Below, in pieces: positions 50,017-59,177 of a DNA stretch of 64,000 nt (position 1 is the stretch's first letter; each line of letters opens with the position of its first letter). Both the position numbers and the translations under genes were made by a program. Source of the DNA: CAVVUC01 sp963751395. Its GTDB lineage: Bacteria > Verrucomicrobiota > Verrucomicrobiia > Chthoniobacterales > Chthoniobacteraceae. The notes beneath the pieces were generated by a model that did no database searches, was not told the origin of the DNA, and was given only the letters and a program-made list of their open reading frames with translations. The DNA is taken from assembly GCA_963751395.1 (NCBI GenBank), contig CAVVUC010000001.1, forward strand, positions 682,001 through 746,000, in the 5' to 3' direction.

Positions 50017-52211
50017 ATGCCCAAACGTCAGAAAAAGCTTACCGACAAATCCTCGAAGAAACCGACCACCAGCGATCAATGGGAACTGCCATTGGAGGCC
50101 GCGCCCGCACCTGCGCCTGCGCCGGCAGCGGAGCCGCCGATCCCCACCAATGGCGCTGCTTCCGATGCGCAAGCCGACGCCAATCCTTCCGCCGAGCTGG
50201 TGCCAGCGCGGCGCAATGACGGCGAGAAGGTGCAGGACGAGCAGGCTCCGCTGGCGCAGAGCTATCGCAACTGGTTCCTCGATTACGCCAGCTACGTCAT
50301 TCTCGACCGCGCGGTGCCGCATATTGATGACGGCCTGAAGCCGGTGCAGCGGCGCGTGCTGCACACGCTTTGGGACATGGACGACGGGCGCTTCCACAAG
50401 GTCGCGAATGTCGTCGGCGCGACGATGAAGCTGCATCCGCATGGCGATGCTTCCATCGGCGCGGCGCTGGTTTCGATCGGGCAGCGCGGGTGGCTTATCG
50501 AGCCGCAGGGGAATTACGGCAACACGCTCACGGGCGACGATGCGGCGGCGCCGCGTTACATCGAGGCGCGGCTCACGGCGTTCGCGAAGGACGTGCTTTT
50601 CAACCCGAAGACGACGACGTGGCAGCTCAGCTACGACGGGCGCAACAAGGAGCCGATCACGCTGCCGGCGAAGTTTCCCATCGTGCTGCTCGAAGGCGCG
50701 GACGGCATCGCGGTCGGGCTCTCGACGAAGATCCTGCCGCACAATTTCAACGACCTCTGCCGCGCGGCGATCAATCACCTCCAGGGGAAAAACTTCCGCA
50801 TCCTCCCCGACTTCCCGACCGGCGGCACGCGCGGATTTTTCCGAATACAACGACGGCGAGCGCGGCGGCAAGGTGAAGGTCCGCGCGAAGATCGAGGTGC
50901 GCTCGAAGTACCTGCTCGCAGTCACCGAGCTGCCTTACGGCGTCACCACCGAGTCGCTCATCGAGTCCGATCCTCGCGGCGAATGCGAAGGGGAAGATCA
51001 AGGTCAAGCACGTGGACGACAACACGGCGGACAAGGTCGAGATTCTCATCCATCTGCCGCAGGGCGCGGAGCCGGAGAAGGTCATCCAGCAGCTCTACGT
51101 CTTCACGAGCTGCCAGGTGCAGCTCAATCCCGCCGCGTGCGTGATCGTCCGCAATCCCGAGACCGGCGACGACAAGCCGCACTTCCTCGGCGTGCGCGAC
51201 ATCCTCAAGGCCAGCGCCGAGGCGACCAAGGCGCTGCTGAAGCGCGAACTGGAGATCAAGCTCGGCGAACTCGAGCAGCAGTGGCACTGGGATTCGCTGG
51301 AGCGCATTTTCATCGAGGAGCGCATCTACCGGAACATCGAGAAATCGAAGACGTGGGAGAGCGTGCTCGAGGAAATCCGCAAGGGGCTGAAGCCGTTCAT
51401 CAAGACAGCTCCGCCGCGAGGTCACCGAGGAGGACATCGTCCGCCTCACCGAAATCCGCATCAAACGCATCTCCGCCTACAACCGCTTCCAGGCCGACGA
51501 GGCGATGAAGAAGATCGAGGAGGGCATGAAGGAGACGAAGGCGAACCTCAAGAACCTCACCGGCTACACCGTCGCGTGGTTCGAGATGCTCCAGCAAAAA
51601 TACGGCAAGGGCATCAAGCGCCGCACGAGCTACGACGAGATCGCGCAGATCGACGCTTCCGCCGTCGTCTCCGCGAACCAGCGCCTCTACGTGAACCGCG
51701 AGGACGGCTTCATCGGCCTCAACTGGCGCCAGCACGAATTCGTCACGGAGTGCACCATCCTCGACAGCGTGCTCACGATCATGAAGGACGGCTCGCTCAA
51801 GGTCGCGAAAGTCGCCGACAAGGTTTTCATGGGCCGCGAAATCATCCACATCGCGCATCTGGCCGAAGGACGGCGACACGAACTTCTACACGATGGTCTA
51901 TCAGGACGGCGAAACCGGGAAGGCCTTCGCGAAGAAGTTCCAGATCGGCGGCCTCTCCCGCGACAAGCTCTACCCGCTTGCGAAGAGCGAAGGCTCGCGC
52001 ATCGTCTGGCTGCACATCGCAGCAGACGGAAAAGGAAATGCCGAAGACGCTCCACGTCTCTCTCGATGGCCGCAGCGGCGCCCGCGTGCGCGAACTCGAT
52101 TTCGACCTCACGCAAATGCCCGTCAGCACCCGCAACTCCAAGGGCCTCACCGTCACGAAATGGGCAGTAAAGGACGTGAAAGTAGTGGAACGAAAAAAGT
52201 CCCGAGGGTGA
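50017..52211 (+). CDS. parC: DNA topoisomerase IV subunit A (ParC-like), five +1 frame breaks
   Basis: DNA cleavage subunit partnering parE, 42 bp downstream. Read through it would be about 729 aa. A Pro/Ala-rich N-terminal tail precedes YASYVILDRAVPHIDDGLKP and QRRVLHTLWDMD. AAPRYIEARLTAF holds the active-site Tyr. Later landmarks are LERIFIEERIYRNIE, REVTEEDIVRLTEIRIKRIS and NREDGFIGLNWRQ. Extra single bases occur at 50833 (CGC-G-GAT), 50969 (TCC-G-ATC), 51405 (AAG-A-CAG), 51856 (GCG-C-ATC) and 52019 (ATC-G-CAG); removing each restores family sequence. As written, the frame from 50017 runs into a non-family reading after 50833. Element 2 begins 31 bp after the stop. Confidence 0.88.
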
Positions 52212-52242
52212 CGGTGTGGAAATCTCTGGGCGTTTGCACTTC

Positions 52243-52276
52243 TGGAGGCGGGGGCGGGAATCGAACCCGCGGATAG
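52243..52276. repeat. Element 2 att core, distal copy
   Basis: First copy of the 34-bp perfect repeat, in the orientation TGGAGGCGGGGGCGGGAATC (antisense of the tRNA 3' end). Flanking bases diverge from the right copy on both sides. Confidence 0.9.
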
Positions 52277-52322
52277 ATTCCGCTATTGGAACCGAACCTT
52301 TTGACAGAGTAATTCAGACAAG

Positions 52323-52366
52323 TCAGAACATCATTGACAAGGGCGGATGTTCTGACTATGTTCTGA
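52323..52366. promoter_or_regulatory. Left GTTCTGA cluster of element 2 (putative arm-type sites)
   Basis: TCAGAAC at 52323-52329 (inverted) and GTTCTGA at 52349-52355 and 52360-52366, 11 bp apart, lie between the left att core and the integrase start codon (52370). Three sites here and two at the other end suit integrase or excisionase binding; they also overlap the integrase promoter region, so autoregulation is possible. Confidence 0.5.
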
Positions 52367-52369
52367 GTC

Positions 52370-53512
52370 ATGCCAAGCCTCACGAAAGACTCGAAAGGAA
52401 GAAGCCCGTTTTGGATTTGCTGCTACACGAGCGCGGACGGGCAACGACTCAAGAAATCCACGAAACAGGAAGACAGGGCGAAGGCTTGGGAAGTCTGTCT
52501 CGGCATTGAGCGGGCGGAACGCTTCGCGAAAACAGGAAGTCTCACAGAGCAGGGCGTTAAGAAAATCCTTTCCGAAATTCTTGAACGCACCAGCGGGGAG
52601 CCGTTGCACGATTTCAAAACCGGGGAATGGCTTGAACAGTGGCTTGCTTTGAAGGAGCAAGTGCGGGCGGGCAAGACCGGCGAGCGTTACAGGCAGGTGA
52701 TTCGCGATTTCACGGCTTCGCTTGGCAACCGGGCAAAGCTATCGCTCGCGCATGTCACGCCTAAAGACATTCTTGCTTACCGGCAATCCATTCTCGACAC
52801 GGGCCGGGCGGCGCGAACGGCAAACCTTAGCTTGAAGGTGGTTTCCAGCGCGTTCAACGCAGCCCTGCGGCAGGGTTACATTCAAAACAACCCTTGCACG
52901 GCGCTTGAAGCCTTGCCCGTCGAATCAGAGGAAAAAGGCACGTTCACCCCGGCGCAAGTGGCAAGGCTCGTCAGCGCGGCGGAAGGCGATTGGAAGGGGG
53001 CAATCCTGCTTGCCTATCTCACGGGGGCGCGGCTTGGCGACGTGGCGAATATGCGGTGGAACTCGATTGACCTAAAGGGGCAGACAATCACATTCACGCC
53101 GAAGAAGACGAAAAAGCCCGTGATAGTCCCGCTTCACCCGGCGCTTGAACGCGAACTCTTGAAAAAGCCCGGCATCGGCAAGGCGCTTCTGTTTCCAACC
53201 CTTGCCGGTAAAGGAACAGGCGGCAGGCACGGCCTGAGCGGGCTATTTTCCGCAATCATGGAGAAGGCGGGCATTGAAGCGGTAATCACACGGCAAACGT
53301 CGGAAGGGCGGGCGACGAGCAGCCTGAGCTTTCACAGCCTGCGGCACTCATTCAACTCGGCAATGGCAAACGCGGGCATATCGCAGGAAATCCGTCAGAA
53401 ACTTACTGGACACGCCAGCGCGGAAATGAACCGGGTTTACACGCATCACGAGCTAGAACCCTTGCGGGCGGCAATCGCGAGCATTCCGGTTATAGAGAAG
53501 GCGGGTAAGTGA
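52370..53512 (+). CDS. Tyrosine recombinase (integrase) of element 2
   Basis: A 380-aa site-specific recombinase. The N-terminal part (MPSLTKDSKGRSPFWICCYT, SADGQRLKKSTKQEDRAKAW) is the arm-binding region. The SAM-like core-binding domain spans about 70-170. The catalytic set is complete: LTGARLGDVANMRW (Arg), SLSFHSLRHSFNSAMANAG (His-x-x-Arg), LTGHASAEMNRVYTHH (His, Tyr). The start at 52370 follows directly after the GTTCTGA cluster. It points into the element from the end away from the tRNA. It is intact and should mediate recombination between the two 34-bp repeats. Confidence 0.93.
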   Translation: MPSLTKDSKGRSPFWICCYTSADGQRLKKSTKQEDRAKAWEVCLGIERAERFAKTGSLTEQGVKKILSEILERTSGEPLHDFKTGEWLEQWLALKEQVRAGKTGERYRQVIRDFTASLGNRAKLSLAHVTPKDILAYRQSILDTGRAARTANLSLKVVSSAFNAALRQGYIQNNPCTALEALPVESEEKGTFTPAQVARLVSAAEGDWKGAILLAYLTGARLGDVANMRWNSIDLKGQTITFTPKKTKKPVIVPLHPALERELLKKPGIGKALLFPTLAGKGTGGRHGLSGLFSAIMEKAGIEAVITRQTSEGRATSSLSFHSLRHSFNSAMANAGISQEIRQKLTGHASAEMNRVYTHHELEPLRAAIASIPVIEKAGK

Positions 53513-53733
53513 GAGACGGCAAAGGATTGTTAATCGGCGGGCGGGACACCACCACCCCGACCCCGGCACCCCGCCAGCAAGCCGGCGCCTCGTTTATAGG
53601 CCCGCCGAAAAATATCCCGGTGAGAACGTATCAAGTAATTCTTTTCCCGACCGTAGCAGCCCCCAGCATACGGCACCCCCGCTGTACGTGAGACACATAT
53701 AGAAATGGCCTGTAACTGCGACCTAAGTTTTCC

Positions 53734-54609
53734 ATGCAATCACGAATGAAGAAAGAGCAGATTCCCAAGGAACTGCGGACGGAATTTTGGTTTGAGGACT
53801 GCCGGGAAGGTGAAGTTGAGGAATGTTACTACTACGAGTTTGCCCGCGCATCCGAGAGTTATCGAAATGACATAAGGGCGACTCGGGAGCGGTTGGAAAA
53901 AGAGTTTAAGTGGGTGACCAAAGAGCATAGCGAGAGCAGGCAGCTTGATTTTGATGAACTGCTTCGCAGAGCACATCTGTTTCTCTATCGCCCGATGGGT
54001 GATGGATATTTTCCAAATGGGATGCCCTTTCGCATGTTCACACACTCACCGGAATTTCCGAAGAAGCCGTTTCTCGAAATCACACCGCCAGAAAGAGGCC
54101 GCCGCATTTATAAAGTGAGGACGTTTCGGGAGTTGGTATTCGACCCCGATCCAGTCTTTCCCGGCATGGACACGGGCTTTATTGACATTCCGGTTTCTTT
54201 TCTGGAAGGAGGTGCTGCCTGGCTCACGAAACATCTTGGCGCATGGTATCCAACCTTTGCAGTAAAGGCTTTCGTTTATGACGATTCGTTGTCACCGACG
54301 GCGCTGGGGAAGCGGTTTGAAAGATGGCTTGAACGGCAGAAGCGAGAGAAAGCGAAGGAAAGGAGAGGTAACACGGGCGAAAGATACTTTCGCGCTCAAC
54401 TGAAGAAACTCGGCGCGGTGCGCCTTCTTCGACACGTCGCAAGACTTCGAGACAAGGGGCAGTTGATTCAAGGAGAAAAGGATTGGCAAGCGGCATCGCG
54501 TCTTTATGCGAATAGCTTTGGCGACAAGAAAACCTATTCCAACCAGTCTGCTTGGAGCCGGGCCAAGGGCGAAGTTGAGGAAATTCTCAGAAGGGATTTT
54601 ACCATCTAA
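53734..54609 (+). CDS. Hypothetical protein of element 2
   Basis: A 291-aa protein, soluble, with charged N-terminus (MKKEQIPKELRTEFWFEDCR; Met at 53746 also possible). It includes LRRAHLFLYRPMGDGYFPNG, ELVFDPDPVFPGMDTGFIDI and a C-terminal basic helical part RWLERQKREKAKERRGNTGE and AWSRAKGEVEEILRRDF. No family recognised. Base composition is somewhat more AT-rich than the flanking chromosome, as for other genes of the element. It is followed after 53 bp by the excisionase-like gene. Confidence 0.6.
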   Translation: MQSRMKKEQIPKELRTEFWFEDCREGEVEECYYYEFARASESYRNDIRATRERLEKEFKWVTKEHSESRQLDFDELLRRAHLFLYRPMGDGYFPNGMPFRMFTHSPEFPKKPFLEITPPERGRRIYKVRTFRELVFDPDPVFPGMDTGFIDIPVSFLEGGAAWLTKHLGAWYPTFAVKAFVYDDSLSPTALGKRFERWLERQKREKAKERRGNTGERYFRAQLKKLGAVRLLRHVARLRDKGQLIQGEKDWQAASRLYANSFGDKKTYSNQSAWSRAKGEVEEILRRDFTI

Positions 54610-54662
54610 AGAAAGTTTTCTCGCGGAAATACAGGGCAACGGGATTTCGTCATCGTCTCGCA

Positions 54663-54953
54663 ATGTTCAAGAAAACATTGATGCACGCGGATGGCGGAAC
54701 CGCTCACACAACAGCCCCACTAAGCGAAGCCGTGGCGAGGGCTTCGCAGAACCGAGACGCGGAGTTTTGCGACAGTGCAACGGCCAAGCTTATCTTTGGC
54801 TTAGGGCGCTCGCTCTTGTATGAACTCGCAGCGCGGGGACTCATCAAGAGCGTTTCACTTCGCAAGCCCGGCTCAATTAAAGGCAAGCGGTTGTGGGTGG
54901 TTGCAAGTATTCGCGCCTATCTCAACGCGGCAATGGAAGGGGGCGTAAAGTAA
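54663..54953 (+). CDS. Excisionase-like HTH protein
   Basis: A 96-aa protein. SATAKLIFGLGRSLLYELAA then RGLIKSVSLRKPGSIKGKRL and WVVASIRAYLNAAM matches a MerR/AlpA-type winged helix used by small excisionases and regulators of integrative elements. It is the first of four overlapping genes (its stop overlaps the next start as TAATG). A role in excision or regulation of the replication genes is inferred from family and position. Confidence 0.7.
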   Translation: MFKKTLMHADGGTAHTTAPLSEAVARASQNRDAEFCDSATAKLIFGLGRSLLYELAARGLIKSVSLRKPGSIKGKRLWVVASIRAYLNAAMEGGVK

Positions 54954-55192
54954 TGAACGGCGAACCAGTCGTTAAGCTGCCCTTGCCAACCGGCCTTTTC
55001 GAGATCCTCGAAACGCTTCGCGAGTTTGCCAAAATCCGAGACAACGAGGGTTTGCTTGTCGCGTGTGGCGAATGGCGCTCGCGCTTCGGCTCTGAAATGG
55101 CAGGCGACCTGGGGTTATTGGATTGCGTCCAAGAGGAAGCATGGGGACTCACGAAGGAATTGCTTCGCACGAGAGAAACGGAGGGTTGCTAA
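54953..55192 (+). CDS. Small acidic hypothetical protein
   Basis: A 79-aa protein: MNGEPVVKLPLPTGLFEILE, TLREFAKIRDNEGLLVACGE, then WRSRFGSEMAGDLGLLDCVQ. Start and stop overlap both neighbours by one base, so it is clearly part of the operon. Possibly a small coiled partner of the primase; the family is unknown. Confidence 0.6.
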   Translation: MNGEPVVKLPLPTGLFEILETLREFAKIRDNEGLLVACGEWRSRFGSEMAGDLGLLDCVQEEAWGLTKELLRTRETEGC

Positions 55193-56190
55193 TGGACATT
55201 TCAGAAGCAAAGCAGCGCCTTCAAATTCCTGAGCTATGGCGGCAACTCAACTTGCCCGGCAAACCAACGAAGTCATGCAAGTCGCCATTCCGCGACGAAA
55301 AGAAACCCAGCTTTTCGGTTCATGCGAACGGATGGAAATTTAACGATTTCGGCAGCGGTGAACATGGCGACGCAGTGGACTTTCTCGCACTCGCAACGGG
55401 ACTTTCTAAACCCGAAGCGTGCAAGCGTTTTATCGCGATGGCAGGCGGGGAGCTAGTGTCACCCCTGCCAGTGCGGAAAACCCCGCCAGCGCCCCCACAA
55501 GCGCGGCAGAAGCCATCCTTGCCCGACATGAGACGCGGGACAAAGGCGGAACTCGAAACAGTGGCGGCGCTTCGCAACGTGAGTGTGGCGGCTTGCATAC
55601 TCGCGGACAGCGTAGGGCTTCTGCGATTCGCGGAATGGAAAGGCAAACCGGCGTGGATCGTGACGGACGGCGAGCGATTGAACGCGCAGGCCCGGCGAAT
55701 GGACGGCGGCAAATGGGAAACCATTGAAGGCAAACTGAAAGCGCAGACGTTGCCCGGCTGCTGGGCAAGCTGGCCTTTGGGAATCAAGGCGGGGCGGCAT
55801 TATCCGAACTTCCTGCTTTGCGAGGGCGGCCCCGACTTGCTCGGCGCTTTGCATTTCATTCACGAACTGGACGCGGAATCGTCGCATTTCCCGATTGCCA
55901 TGTTAGGCGCTTCGCAGCGGATTCACACGGACGCCTTGCCACTACTCGCAAACAAGCGTGTTCGCATCATGGCACACGCCAACACGCCAACAGACAAACA
56001 CCCGCTAGGTGCGGGACGCGAAGCAGCGGAACGCTGGGCGGCGCAACTCGCAACCGTAGGGGCGGAAGTGGATTGCGCGGACTTCACCGGACTTCGCAAA
56101 GCGGACGGCTCACCTATCAACGACTTGAACGATTGCACACAAATTCACCCCGGCGACGCGGGGCAGCTTGAAAACCTTTTACCAGAATGA
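55192..56190 (+). CDS. Primase-like protein with CHC2-type zinc finger
   Basis: A 332-aa protein. The N-terminus has LWRQLNLPGKPTKSCKSPFR, DEKKPSFSVHANGWKFNDFG and SGEHGDAVDFLALATGLSKP, the zinc-finger/primase N-terminal signature (Cys with conserved PFR...K.SFSV...W..F.SG..GD..DF). The C-terminal part FLLCEGGPDLLGALHFIHEL and VRIMAHANTPTD resembles a TOPRIM fold. It would make primers or start replication of the excised element, together with the overlapping DUF3987 gene (4-bp overlap). Confidence 0.82.
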   Translation: MDISEAKQRLQIPELWRQLNLPGKPTKSCKSPFRDEKKPSFSVHANGWKFNDFGSGEHGDAVDFLALATGLSKPEACKRFIAMAGGELVSPLPVRKTPPAPPQARQKPSLPDMRRGTKAELETVAALRNVSVAACILADSVGLLRFAEWKGKPAWIVTDGERLNAQARRMDGGKWETIEGKLKAQTLPGCWASWPLGIKAGRHYPNFLLCEGGPDLLGALHFIHELDAESSHFPIAMLGASQRIHTDALPLLANKRVRIMAHANTPTDKHPLGAGREAAERWAAQLATVGAEVDCADFTGLRKADGSPINDLNDCTQIHPGDAGQLENLLPE

Positions 56191-57698
56191 CGACTTACAA
56201 ACCTGGCGGCGCGGGGCATGGAACCCCGGCGCACGCCGAAGCAAACGAACATGGTAACTCTACTCAGCAAGTGGAGAATCAGCAAGCGCAACCTTTCCCG
56301 CTTCATTGCCTTCCCCCTAAACTTGAAGCAATGGCGCGGGCGATTTGTGCCAGTAATGGAACGCCAGAAGCATTAGCGGGGTGTTGCGCCCTCGCGGCTT
56401 CGTCTTGCTCGATTGGCGCGGGCTTGGAAATCAAAAGCGGCCCCGACCAGACAACGCGGGGAAATCTTTACATAATGCCCAGCGGCGAAAGTGGCAGCGG
56501 TAAGAGCAAAGCCTTTCACCATGCGCTAAAGCCATTTCTCGACTTTCACAACGAACGAAAAGAGAAGTGGAAAGCCGAAGTGTTGCCGGGGCTTGAAACA
56601 GACAAAGAAACTCTTGAAGACGATATAAAGCAGCTTCGCGAAATCAGAAGGAAATCCGAAGACTCTGGCGAACGTGCGGAACTGCGAAGCCGGATTGAAC
56701 ACAAGAAAGCGGAGTTAAACGAAATCGAAGCCCGTTTACGCGCGCCAAAGCTCTACACGCAAGACGTGACAAGCCAAACACTCGGCCCGCTTCTTATGTC
56801 ACAAGAGGGCGAGTGTCTCGCCAGCTTGTCAGCGGACGCCCGCGAACTCGCGGACATTTGGCTTGGCAAATACACCGGCGGAAGGGGGACGGACGAAAAC
56901 TTCTACGTCCAAGCGTGGACGGGCGACCCTTACGAATCCGACCGCACCACGCGGGGGAACGTAAGCCTAAAGCGGCCTTGCCTTGCGAGCCTGTGGCTTG
57001 TGCAACGGGACAAACTCGACGCCCTATTTGCACAGCGCTCACTCATGGAAGGCGGACACCTTGCGCGGATACTGACGTGCCACACAAATTGCAGACCGCA
57101 AAAAATCAGAAGCGGCGGCGAACCAATTCCGGCAAGTGTCGCGGCGGCTTACGCGGATTTGATTCGCGACTTGCTCGAAGCTTACAGGCTCGCCAGTGAA
57201 ACGCGCACGATTCACCCGGCCATCGAAGCATTGCATGAAATGAACGCGCATTTCGACGCGATTGTTGACCGATGGGAATCCGGCGAAGTGCGGGACGTGG
57301 GAAGCTTCGCGCTTCGATGGACTGAGCAAGCCTGGCGCATTGCCGTTTGCCTTCACGCGGCAGAGCACGGCAGGGCGGCGCACAATCACGCGCTTGCGCT
57401 CGACACGGCACAAAGGGCAATCACGCTCGCGGATTGGTTTGCAGTGCAGCAACTCGAAATCCTTCAAGCCGGGCGGACACAAGCCAAACTCGCACGCATT
57501 GAAAAGCTTCGCGGCCTGATTGTGGCGAACTACAGCGGCACGGCGACGTTGCGGGACTTGAAGAAAAACAATGGTTTTGAACCCGCCGAAGTGAAGGGAC
57601 TCGCGGCAGTATTTCCGAGCTTGCTGAAAATCGAGCGGCACGAATCAGGCGAAGCGGGCGGGCGTCCAAGTGAAACCGTGAGCATTCCGAAAAGTTGA
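56187..57698 (+). CDS. DUF3987 ATPase, replication-associated
   Basis: A 503-aa protein. LYIMPSGESGSGKSKAFHHA is the Walker A motif, within the DUF3987/YfjI family pattern that also has LPPKLEAMARAICASNGTPE before it and SLSADARELADIWLGKYTGG after. A charged coiled segment (KETLEDDIKQLREIRRKSED) separates parts of the ATPase. The end (about 430-503) looks like a winged helix (TATLRDLKKNNGFEPAEVKG). Proteins of this family follow primases in phages and satellites and likely act as helicase/primase partners. The start overlaps the primase stop. Confidence 0.85.
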   Translation: MTTYKPGGAGHGTPAHAEANEHGNSTQQVENQQAQPFPLHCLPPKLEAMARAICASNGTPEALAGCCALAASSCSIGAGLEIKSGPDQTTRGNLYIMPSGESGSGKSKAFHHALKPFLDFHNERKEKWKAEVLPGLETDKETLEDDIKQLREIRRKSEDSGERAELRSRIEHKKAELNEIEARLRAPKLYTQDVTSQTLGPLLMSQEGECLASLSADARELADIWLGKYTGGRGTDENFYVQAWTGDPYESDRTTRGNVSLKRPCLASLWLVQRDKLDALFAQRSLMEGGHLARILTCHTNCRPQKIRSGGEPIPASVAAAYADLIRDLLEAYRLASETRTIHPAIEALHEMNAHFDAIVDRWESGEVRDVGSFALRWTEQAWRIAVCLHAAEHGRAAHNHALALDTAQRAITLADWFAVQQLEILQAGRTQAKLARIEKLRGLIVANYSGTATLRDLKKNNGFEPAEVKGLAAVFPSLLKIERHESGEAGGRPSETVSIPKS

Positions 57699-57723
57699 AA
57701 AATGGAATGCACCTAACCCCCAA

Positions 57724-57788
57724 AACCGTCAAATCCCCCAAAACCCCCGGCTTGGATTAGGTTTTGACGGTTATGACGGTTTTGACGG
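57724..57788. repeat. TGACGG repeats with inverted arm after the replication genes
   Basis: AACCGTCAAA at 57724-57733 is an exact inverted match of TTTGACGGTT at 57763-57772, followed by TGACGG at 57774-57779 and TTTGACGG at 57781-57788. Three direct copies plus one inverted could be iterons or a replication origin, or a large-loop hairpin. In related elements similar DNA can be coding (a Thr-Val-Lys tail), so function is open. Confidence 0.45.
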
Positions 57789-57931
57789 CGGGGGTAAGTG
57801 GAAAAATGGAAAGGGAAGGAATCAGCGCGCACGCCTGCGCCAAGCGAGTAGCTAGATTTGCGCCTGCTGGCCGTGGCGAAGCATCACCCGGAAGCGTTGC
57901 AGGCGGCGTGATGGCAGCGCGCCGCTTCGAT

Positions 57932-58570
57932 TTACCGATTCGTTCTGCGCCAAGCGAGTAGCGACAAGACACCCGCACCGAGTAGGGCGAAGGTGGACGG
58001 TTCGGGGACATTCGCAGGCGGATTCGCATATGTGCCCAGATACCCACTCCCACCATTATCATCAACGGTGGTCCCTAATGAAGTTTGTACCTCAAACTTA
58101 ACTTTTATGTACCAAATTGTTCGAACATCGAAGTTACTACCATTAAACATCCCGGTCCAGCCACCAGAACCCTCGCCGTACTTGCCTCCGGGGGGCACCC
58201 AAGCCCATAATTGATCACCTGGTTGTGTTCCGATGTTGGGATACGTGGATGCAAGACTTAGGGCCCATCGAGGACTGTACGGTTTGGATAGAAGATAATT
58301 GAAATCCGTTGATATAGCTAAACTCATTGATGCGCTGGTAACAGTTTCGCCTTGTGCCAGATTAATCAACATCTCACCCCCACTCAGTCCTCCGTACATG
58401 GATAGAGGATGCGAACTGAAGGTGTCTGCCGCGAATGGGTATTTGTCGTAGCCATCCGCGGACGCTCCGTAGATTTGTGGGGATGAAATCGAAGCGCCGA
58501 AAACGAGCGGGCTAATGAACATGGCCGCGAGCTGCACTGCAAGTTTAATGGTTGTCTGTTTCGTTTTCAT
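57932..58570 (-). CDS. Secreted PEP-CTERM protein (cargo of element 2)
   Basis: A 212-aa protein from the Met at 58570 with the signal peptide MKTKQTTIKLAVQLAAMFIS followed by PLVFGA. The mature region is a beta-rich domain (LAQGETVTSASMSLAISTDF, GGKYGEGSGGWTGMFNGS). The C-terminus has NVPEPSTFALLGAGVLSLLA plus WRRTNR, a textbook PEP-CTERM signal for exosortase. It is on the opposite strand from its neighbours and visibly more AT-rich, pointing to independent acquisition by the element. A frame extension to 58621 is rejected. Confidence 0.85.
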   Translation of the reverse strand: MKTKQTTIKLAVQLAAMFISPLVFGASISSPQIYGASADGYDKYPFAADTFSSHPLSMYGGLSGGEMLINLAQGETVTSASMSLAISTDFNYLLSKPYSPRWALSLASTYPNIGTQPGDQLWAWVPPGGKYGEGSGGWTGMFNGSNFDVRTIWYIKVKFEVQTSLGTTVDDNGGSGYLGTYANPPANVPEPSTFALLGAGVLSLLAWRRTNR

Positions 58571-58703
58571 AGATGTCGAAGATGTCCGCTGATGTATGAA
58601 CAAATCATCTAATACTATCAACTTTTTATCGCTTGCGGCGTCGAAGGCGAAAGCATGGTGCGAACCGGCTTGATTGCTGGCACACTTGGCGCATACTGTT
58701 CAT

Positions 58704-59177
58704 ATGAACACTAGGCGCAAAATTCCTGATTCGACTTGGGCGGAACTCCGAACGGCTCACGCTGCCGGTTGCGGACTTCGCCAGCTTGCCCGCAACGCGG
58801 GCATTGCACCCGGCACGATTCTGGCGAGGGCAAAGCGGGAGAACTGGACGGCACAAATCAAGAACGCGAAGGCGTTGACGGTAAGGCGAGACGAACCGCC
58901 AGCAATCGCGGTAGCGGACGCGGCAGCAAACAGCCTTGCCGAGCTTGGCGACCGCAGCCGATTTGCAGCGGCAAAGGCATCTTGCAGAGCATTGGAACAC
59001 GCCGCCGAACTTCCACCGGACGCGGTTCTACAAGCGGCGCGTCACGTCAAAGATTTCACCGGCACAGCGAGCACGGTTCACGGATGGGGAACGGCAGACG
59101 GGCCGATTGGCATCAATATCTTGACGCAGAATCTCGTCATTCAAGCAAGAGAGCCGGATTCGGACGATTCCCGATGA
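58704..59177 (+). CDS. HTH protein 1 of a tandem pair (small-terminase-like)
   Basis: A 157-aa protein from ATG at 58704: IPDSTWAELRTAHAAGCGLR, QLARNAGIAPGTILARAKRE and NWTAQIKNAKAL form a homeodomain-like helix-turn-helix followed by a helical C-terminus. The N-terminal half is closely related to the next gene. Such small HTH proteins are sometimes annotated as phage terminase small subunits; that role is plausible but not shown. It overlaps the next gene by four bases. Confidence 0.65.
   Translation: MNTRRKIPDSTWAELRTAHAAGCGLRQLARNAGIAPGTILARAKRENWTAQIKNAKALTVRRDEPPAIAVADAAANSLAELGDRSRFAAAKASCRALEHAAELPPDAVLQAARHVKDFTGTASTVHGWGTADGPIGINILTQNLVIQAREPDSDDSR

Noticed and set aside
48731..51508. 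Arg/His/Pro-rich ORFs of 350-410 codons across parE and parC
   Set aside because: Off-frame shadows, apart from the short segments that carry topoisomerase sequence after each +1 insertion. They were used only to locate the frame breaks.
48130..52211. Programmed +1 frameshifting as the explanation for the parE/parC breaks
   Set aside because: Eight different contexts with no shared slippery codon, no in-frame stop codon at the sites, and no known precedent of this density in bacteria. Kept only as a remote possibility.
53509..53733. Short ORFs after the element 2 integrase
   Set aside because: Pro/Thr-rich, without motif or start context, although a GTGA overlap with the integrase stop exists. 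Too weak to list.
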